A stretch of DNA of 64,000 nt from Lingula anatina (Eukaryota; Brachiopoda; Lingulata; Lingulida; Lingulidae), in assembly GCF_001039355.2 (NCBI RefSeq), contig NW_019774203.1:195062-259061 (forward strand). Direction: 5' to 3'. Below, piece by piece: positions 47,290 through 64,000 of this stretch. How positions within the stretch are numbered: position 1 is the stretch's first letter; each line of letters starts with the position of its first letter. The position numbers and the translations under genes were made by a program. Under the pieces are notes generated by a model. It was given only the letters and a program-made list of their open reading frames with translations, made no database searches and was not told where the DNA came from.

Positions 47290-49207
47290 AACACGCGCAA
47301 TCGAAAGCGTTATACTTACCATCTGGGCCCATGTACCTGTCCAAAAGTATATCCCAGGTCTCCCGTTATTCATTAAACCCATTCCATTCTGATCAATCTG
47401 AAGAAGAAAATTTCCTCCCCTCAAAACGCTGTTAATTTATTCATGGCTGTAAAAAACATCTTTGTTTCATAGAAAGTTTGGAGTGGTCTAGTTTCTGAAA
47501 TTTAAAAGAATCGTCTATTACGGCTGCGGTTGTAGTTAATTTCTTACTTATTTTATCGAGACCACCAGGTCCTGATGTACCCAGTATCAGGACAATGCAT
47601 GTCACGTGACACGGGCTTCTTGTCAACAAAAAGCAGACGACGTTTACCGTAAAAATTGCTGCTGAGATGAAAAGAGTTCACATAGAATAATCGAATTATG
47701 AGTAATACGGGCTCAAAATATACTACGTGGAATCATAATCCAGTTTCTATCAATCTTCATTAAATAGTGAGAAAAAAAATAGCTGAAAGATGTGATTGAT
47801 AACCTGTGTGGTCATAAGAGGGCGTCATTTATGCTCAAACAAGGACTTCATATTCATACAAATCAGTCAAAAAAGATAAGACATTTCTTTTCAGACTTTG
47901 TTTTCAAAGTTATCTTTTTTTTTTTTCGTTGATCACCTTCATGACTTCATTTTTCCAAACTTAAAACATGTAAACATAAATAAAGTAGGGTTAAAAATTG
48001 ATATTCGAGGTCACGCAAAGACAATAAATGGCGGGAGATGGCAAATATTTCAACCAGGAAAATTAGAGGGCGTTAATATACAGCTGGTTTCGTCTTAATA
48101 CGAACGGTAAATGTGAAGTTTGCAGTGAACTCTGAGGAGAAAAACTTAAAAAAAAAGACACCAACTCCTCAGTTTTGCCTTCGAAAGAGCAATTATGGGC
48201 ACAAATTAAAAAAAAATTAGTCAAAACTGTTCTTACTTTTCTTTAACACTGAAAATTTTATCAAATTCCAACCCAGAAGAATGATGTGATAGTATCCTTC
48301 ATGCACAACAAGTTTTCAAACGTGAGCCATTTCTCAGTTTTTGTAATACGGCTCCAATAGCCTAATTTTATTGGTTTACTACCGTGCTAATTTATCATTG
48401 ATGTAAGACGGCTAAGATTTTCAGTCTTAAGACGAAGACCAAATTTCGAATTTTTTTTTTATATAAATCTATTTTATTCTTGAACTCATACTGTACCTCG
48501 ATAACTCCCTTTTTAGTCCTTGACGTGTCCATTATGTCCGACTCCACTTTGATCGAAAACAACGCATTCGCCCAAAAGTCCACGTGAATTTTCTCCAGTG
48601 CCGACTGAAAGTTCCAGTTTTGCATAGAGTTATCGAAGACGTACCAGGGTCCCAGCTGCCTGCCGTTGTCGTTGTTGTTGATCATGTTAATAAGCGGCAT
48701 CCCTTTGAGTCTCTCCGTGTTGTACTGAGAGGTGCAAGACTTGTAAAAATCCTTAACTTTTCTCTCGTAGGACCAGTCAACATTCCGCTGTATGGGACTG
48801 AACAAAATGCGCATGATTTTCCTCTGGTTGAATAAATACGCGTCCTGAATGACAGTTCTTTCGGTAGAACTGGACCCGATTTGCATGAACTTCGGGTAGT
48901 TACCGCAGGCGAAGGTGTGGAAGTCGGTGCATGGGTCCACGCTCGCGTTCATCAGCCGTATCATGTTGGACGCCTCCCTTAGGCATCCTTTGGTAACGCA
49001 CTGCTCCGGGGGCGGGCTCTGGGACGCTCGAACACCCAAGAGCACAATCATCAGTATGGTCAGAAAGATGAAGACGGCGCCCAGAACGCCCAAAATTACC
49101 TCGTTTTTATTGCACGTATTCCCGCCTGCATAATTCTTCCCAAAATTACTACTAGGAATAACCTTTTCTATGTCTTCGACCTCTCCATTTACGCTCCCCT
49201 TTTCCAT
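37827..49207 (-). CDS. M13 (neprilysin/ECE-like) membrane protein, catalytically inactive
   Basis: Fourteen exons in consistent phase: 49207-48497, 47397-47320, 46710-46564, 46195-46109, 45575-45439, 44775-44553, 44263-44165, 43855-43778, 43133-42848, 42339-42197, 41978-41901, 41422-41327, 38196-38129 (tentative), 37926-37827. The product is 776 aa, normal M13 length. It is a type II membrane protein: cytosolic N-terminus, one membrane segment at about 37-59, then an ectodomain starting with the family's CVTKGC...DPCTDFHTFACGNYP pattern. Other family blocks are AYKNWVG, PGLGRSNDQAFFIAFAQ and VPEFTQAFNC. The zinc motif HExxH is replaced: the aligned segment is AQNLLH (Gln606, Asn607, His610). 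The ENIADNGG motif is replaced by RSMASSGG, losing the third zinc ligand (Arg676) and the catalytic Asp (Ser680). The usual C-terminal Cys-x-x-Trp is CVSF. It is open throughout, so a pseudo-enzyme rather than a pseudogene. Confidence 0.88.
39044..39280. mobile_element. fold-back MITE, family B
   Basis: Full copy from GGGCCCCATTCTCATAAGC to CTATGGGAATGAGGTCTTA, with CTACGCAGATCGATCCAACTC. It directly abuts a family A copy, as at 10057-10483. It lies in an M13 intron. Confidence 0.8.
39755..40100. repeat. degenerate tandem repeat, unit about 95 bases
   Basis: Three to four copies share the order CTACTTTTTAGTGACATTTC, GACAACGAGGCGGTT-like block, GGAATATAGTCAAA, and CGGATGTTTATT. They begin near 39762, 39857, 39952 and 40048. 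Confidence 0.75.
40550..40690 (+). promoter_or_regulatory. promoter-like segment with a first exon ending ATG|GTAAG
   Basis: A purine-rich, TATA-less stretch holds CCGGAAGTGACGTG, combining ETS-like and CRE-like cores typical of housekeeping promoters. It ends in AAACAACATG followed at once by GTAAGATAAC. That is the form of a first exon whose only coding content is the start codon. No downstream exon was recognised, so this may be a captured gene fragment inside the insertion. Function is inferred only. Confidence 0.35.
41714..41889. mobile_element. hAT-like MITE, family E, complete with target duplication
   Basis: Perfect terminal inverted repeats CAGGCCCGTAGCC and GGCTACGGGCCTG, flanked by a direct repeat CTAACAC (41707-41713 and 41890-41896). 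The 176-base body has two AAAGGTCCACT segments. It sits 11 bases into the intron after M13 exon 11, leaving the GTAAGT donor intact. Confidence 0.88.
43297..43381. repeat. perfect hairpin, 32-base arms
   Basis: Arms 43297-43328 and 43350-43381 are exact inverse copies (TTATACAACATTGGTC...) around a 21-base loop, in an M13 intron. It could be a very short MITE or a recent fold-back event. Confidence 0.9.
47247..47281. repeat. T homopolymer
   Basis: About 35 consecutive T in an M13 intron. Confidence 0.95.
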
Positions 49208-49609
49208 TTTTCTTTTTCAAATAAATAAATATATATTTAGACCTCAAGATCCGCTCATCGGGCAGTGTTTTCGCATCTGTCAGTAAGGCACAGAGTATAT
49301 TACATATAGTATATATACTAGTATATATGCGTTAATGTAGATCAACTTAGGGGCGTTAATAAGGACGGCTTGGTGACAGACACGGGGTTAGGAGGGTTAT
49401 CTCTGTAGTATTGGTATACACCGTTTGTACTCCAAAACCGACCCGATATAAGACCTAGAATATGCCCTCGACTTCAATCACGCACCTGGAGTTAGAGAGT
49501 TAACTGGAGACGCATCTTTAGCATCAAGATAACGGCGAATTCTGACAAATATTTCTGATACGTTCTAAATGGAGTACAGGCGGGATAAGTGGTAACAATC
49601 CAGAAAAAG

Positions 49610-49828
49610 GCTCTGTTCTCACAACTTTTAGATCGATCTATCACCGCGGGGAGTCTCACTAGATTACTGTCAGATAATCCCCCTTAAGTGTCCGTCCCCG
49701 CCTACTACAAGCTTTAAGGGGTAATTAAGTTTCGTGTCCGCCCGTCTGACAGCTATTTAGCGTGAACCCCCAGGGAGTTAGGTCGATCCAATGTAGGTCG
49801 ATCTAATCTATGAGAATGGGGTGAAAGA
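49610..49828. mobile_element. fold-back MITE, family A
   Basis: Full copy marked by TTTTAGATCGATCTATC, CCGCCTACTACAAGC and CCCCCAGGGAGTTAGGTCGA, about 400 bases upstream of the M13 start codon. Confidence 0.82.
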
Positions 49829-50507
49829 TAACGCTGGCGAGGGGGGCATTAACATGAGTGTAGTTGTACATTGAACGACTTATTATCTTAATATATCAAG
49901 TATCATTTAGCCAAAAGAAGTGGACTGGGACACTTGGCCTTTTCGATTCCCATGCTAAAGACAGAAGTGTATGTGTGTGTGTGTGTGTGTGTGTTGGCGG
50001 GCACGGATATTATTTCACACACACTTCAAAGTCGTTCACTGTTTCGCAGTAACAAAACTCGACAACAAAATTTAAATTGTGTTTTCTAAATCAAATTTTC
50101 TTTTTGCTAAATAAATACGCATCAAATTTCTTTAAATGCACATACAGATTTTCTCCGAACCATGAATTGTCATCAATACAATTTCAAACTATACACTGCT
50201 TTTTATGTCATCATAAAATAAACATAGCTAGGCCTATTATTGATAAAATTGATAAAAAATGATACTTGGGTTAAACTGCACACTTAAACCAACGGGAAGA
50301 CGTGGAGGAGTTATCGTCATTTAAATCACTATAAATATTGATAACAGATAGATACAAATTACATTATCATGACATAATTAAAACAGCACTTCTCTAAGAA
50401 TTACAGTGTATGCCCGTTTCGTTTGAAAGGAACGAAACACGAGAAATACACTACATGAGCAAGAGGGCCCTTCTGCCGGTGCAATGAAAGTTCAAACTGA
50501 GGGTCTG

Positions 50508-50632
50508 TGTAACGGAAAAAGTCCGCCCTCCACATGGTTATAATGGTTAGGGTTAGCCTGACCTAAGTGGGATAAAATCTAAGGGGAGAATCACCTGTAC
50601 AAATGAATGGGAAGCGGACTCTCCGTTATGGG
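50508..50632. mobile_element. small palindromic element next to family F
   Basis: Ends are inverted copies (TAACGGAAAAAGTCCGC and GCGGACTCTCCGTTA). It carries the same CACCTGTACAAA motif as family F and lies just beside the family F copy. Confidence 0.6.
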
Positions 50633-50650
50633 GGTCTCACTACATCACGT

Positions 50651-50827
50651 TACACCGGTGTGACAGGAATGGTAGTCCTAGCAATAGAAGTCCATGGTCC
50701 CATATGATTAGTACAGGTTAAGGTTAGTCGGAGTATTTGGTTTGGTACAAAGTATACATGTCACCTGTACAAAGTAGTGGGGAACGAACTATGGATCTTA
50801 GCGGACTACCATTCCTATTACACCTAG
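50651..50827. mobile_element. palindromic MITE, family F
   Basis: Ends TGTGACAGGAATGGTAGTCC and GGACTACCATTCCTATTACA are inverse copies. The inner part has TACAGGTTAAGG and CACCTGTACAAAGTAGTGG. Confidence 0.78.
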
Positions 50828-50928
50828 CCCTGGAGGTGGACCCTTATAAGCATTATCTTGATACTTATTTACGCCGAAACTTACTAGGAAATAAACACAA
50901 CAACGCGTATAACAGGTCAAAGATAAAT

Positions 50929-52844
50929 TTTATTATATATACATATATAAATATATAATGGAAGATGAAACTGCTTTAGTTAATTCAGCATGATAACTAT
51001 ATATTCATAAATTGGAATGCAAGAAATAAATGCTGAATGTCACCTATATTCCTCATACGATAATAATTAATTGTAAAATAAAGCCTGTGTTTGATTTCGT
51101 TCAAAAATGTTTCCAAACTATTACAATATTAACCAATATCTTAAAAAGTTTGGCATTGGAACAATTAATATCAATAAAGATTTAAATCTGGACGGAGAAT
51201 GTTTTCAGTAATGTTCTTAAAAAGGACGGATAATGATAACACTCACGGTAGGAGATGAAGGTAGACTACAACGCGCAAAACGATGCTGATGTCGAGTGTA
51301 TTATACAAAAGCGAACTATAAAAGCAAAAAAATACATGAGAAACAAACAAACTAAACAGAAAAAAAATCCATTTGTACTCGCCCTTCTCTACCACACTCA
51401 CACTGCTTCTGAGTATTATGCAGTTAAAAAGGGTTGCACTCAGCCGCTTTACTTTTCTCCCAATACAGTAAAATATCAAATGGTTTCTTGAAATCACAGA
51501 GCTACACTGCATTGGTGTAATTAACTTTTAAAAAAAATATGCAAATTCAGTAGAATCACAATCACAAAATATAATTCTGAGCAATTCTAAAATTGGAAAA
51601 TACAAAGTTTCCAATATGGCTGTCAAAACCAAGATGGTTACATTTCTAACGATGACCTTCACCAACATAATGGTACATGTATGTGCATAAATGGCATAAA
51701 ATATTAAGTTGTGCATCAACTTTGTCTTAGAAATTCTAAATGAAACAAAAATAACCAGACAATAACATTAGCACACTACATGATGCATATTTCTATAATA
51801 CATATAAAAGGATTGGATGACATCATAGAAGGTACAACATATGAAGACATAGGGAGGCCATGAACTTAGCCTAACTAAGCCATGTCCTAATTCAGCTAAC
51901 ACACCCATTTCCAATAAAATAATATCATATAAAATATCAAAATTATCAGAATAAAGTCATGGTGTTTTTCTTGGTTGGTTGGCTCAGTATTCAAGAAGAT
52001 GATGTCATAGAACAAAATGGAAGCCAGAGAGAAAACTGAGACTTTTAGGAGGGTAGGGCACCTGTTGTCTGCAGCCTTATAAACATTTAGATATTCAAGT
52101 CTTTGAAAGCATGCAGAATTAATTTCTTTGTACCCGTTCAGTATTTAGACTGTTAAACATTAAAACTGACTATACTTACACATGTAGGTGATATTTACAT
52201 GTCAGAAAGTGAAACATAACATGAAGAATAAAGCTATACACATATAGTTGAGAGTGCATAACATGACAATGACCAAATTTACACTAGTCTGATAAAAATA
52301 ATACTCTGTGTTAGAAAAATAATTTTATAAGCTTAACATTTACAAGAGGGACCCGAGTAGAGACCCCTATCATTGTGCGATAAAATTTCAAGGATTTATA
52401 AATGAAATAAAAGAAAAATCATACAAATAATGAAGAGATCCATTTTTACCATAAATACTCATAAAGGAAACAAATTCCGAATATGGATACATGAAGAGGC
52501 AACAACAAAACGGCACACATCTAGTGAATGAAATCCAAATTATAAATTGCACAAGCAATAATACTAGATAGATGTTTGTTAGAGATAGTGGTTTCACACC
52601 TTAAAAGATGAAATCAGCTCTTGACTCTAGGTTTCCACTAGCTATAACGTCCAATGCTGCTACTCTGTATCAAATTAATTATGGCAAGTACATACATTAT
52701 GCATTAGAGGATCCACGGTGCAGAAATTATACAAGGATTGAGAAAAAAATGTCTTTTTCTATCCACCACTTGCTTTCTTCCACCAAAATCCAGCATCTTT
52801 TGGTTTTATGCTTAATCAGCTACAAAGACAATGCTGTATCGTGT
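50929..52844 (-). other. EML 3' UTR (probable)
   Basis: About 1.9 kb downstream of the EML stop codon with no other gene. An AATAAA on the minus strand at 50929-50934 is a candidate poly(A) signal. Several nearer hexamers could also be used. Confidence 0.4.
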
Positions 52845-63056
<10,212 letters not shown>

Positions 63057-64000
63057 CTAGACAAGAGAATTAAATTAAACAAAGTTAACATTATCCTTCC
63101 TCTAAACAAAGATGTTCTTTAGTATCACTTTCAAACTGCAGTCTCCACGACTCCATAAAAATTAAAGCTGGTATAAAAAGTTATTTGTGGGCATTTTTAA
63201 AAAAATAAAACTATGGGTAAATGTTAACTGCTCTCTTGATGCTTGTGATGCAAGAAATGATACATTTTTAAACCTGGACAAAAAGTATCTGGCTAAACAC
63301 ATCCTAGATATATTAGAAAAATATCAATAAATAAAATGACTTTTTTTTTAAAAATAATGAGAATAAAATAAATAAAATAAAATTAGTTGAAAATTTAACT
63401 AACTTTTAACTGAAATGCCAAATAATGCCATCAGATAACCCCCAGATTATGCAGTGGCCCCAAATTCCCATGACTTTCTTAAAGCCATCAATAATTATGA
63501 TAAGCTGAAAGCCATTTGGTAACATCAGTCAGTCAACTGTTACTTTATTAATTGCACATGTCTCCAATGCTGGACAACATGTAATATTCATGGTCCAAGA
63601 TTGGGTTCCCACAACAGGAGAACAGCTGAGGTGATCATGATCTCGGACAAACAATTTTGTTTGCTTATCGCCAAGTTTCTATTATTATGGGTCGATTTGT
63701 TTATCGCAAGGTGTATATTGTATGCATGTTTATAACAGTGTGTGTGTGACATGTGATGTTGGCACTAGTGTGTGTGTGCGTGCGTGTGTGTGTGTGTGTG
63801 TGTGCTGGCACTAGCGTGTGTGTGTGTGTGCGTGCGTGCATGCGTGCATGTGTGTGTGTGCTGGCACTAGCGTGTGTGTGTGTGTGTGTGTGTGTGTGCT
63901 GGCACTAGTGTGTGTGTGTGTGTATGCATGTGCATGTGTGCGTGGTGTGTGTGTGTATGTTTGCCCACCTCTGCATGTAAAAACACGTTTTAATCACCAG
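63057..64000. other. EML intron with TG microsatellites
   Basis: No further EML exon was seen before the window ends. TG tracts from about 63738 to 63957 are arranged as repeated blocks, each closed by CTGGCACTAG. Confidence 0.7.

Larger units (their letters stand above)
49208..50650. other. upstream region of the M13 gene, mostly non-coding
   Basis: The M13 promoter should lie near 49208-49600. The interval also holds a family A MITE (49610-49828), a TG repeat (about 49971-49995) and a palindromic element at about 50508-50632. No gene was recognised. Confidence 0.5.

Overview
The window is draft genomic DNA of an intron-rich invertebrate animal. It has spliced genes with GT-AG introns of 0.3-3 kb, many microsatellites, fold-back MITEs, one DIRS-type retrotransposon and a 522-base assembly gap. 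Gene content (EML, citrate synthase, an M13 ectopeptidase-like gene, Death-fold and AIG1/GIMAP GTPases) fits a marine bilaterian such as a lophotrochozoan or a non-vertebrate deuterostome. I cannot fix the phylum from sequence alone.

Layout. Bases 1-3047 hold no recognisable gene. Bases 3048-7682 are a complete DIRS-like tyrosine-recombinase retrotransposon on the minus strand, with gag-like, RT/RNase H and recombinase frames all open and a textbook arrangement of inverted terminal repeats and internal complementary region. Bases 7683-18456 are non-coding and carry several fold-back elements and the gap. Bases 18457-22370 (+) are mitochondrial citrate synthase, missing only its transit-peptide exon. 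Bases 24643-25431 (-) are the GTPase exon of an AIG1-like gene. Bases 30595-34691 (+) are a three-exon gene whose product joins a Death domain, an AIG1/GIMAP GTPase and a Hedgehog-type Hint (self-splicing) domain. Bases 37827-49207 (-) are a 14-exon M13 metallopeptidase-like gene whose catalytic and zinc-binding residues are replaced. Bases 52845-63056 (-) are the 3' sixteen exons of an EML microtubule-binding gene that continues past the window.

The genes do not form a pathway, but the two AIG1 GTPases are divergent neighbours and probably a local duplication. The most unusual items are: (1) the Death-GTPase-Hint fusion; (2) the M13 pseudo-protease, intact as a gene but dead as an enzyme; (3) a minisatellite in EML made of 12 extra copies of an exon's last bases plus its 5' splice donor, two of which stay in frame, with two smaller events of the same kind in citrate synthase; (4) the apparently intact DIRS element; and (5) a nested 1.8-kb insertion in an M13 intron carrying what looks like a promoter and a first exon ending ATG|gtaag.

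Exon limits were set by hand from splice signals, reading phase and family knowledge. They are internally phase-consistent but unsupported by transcript data; single-base errors are possible.
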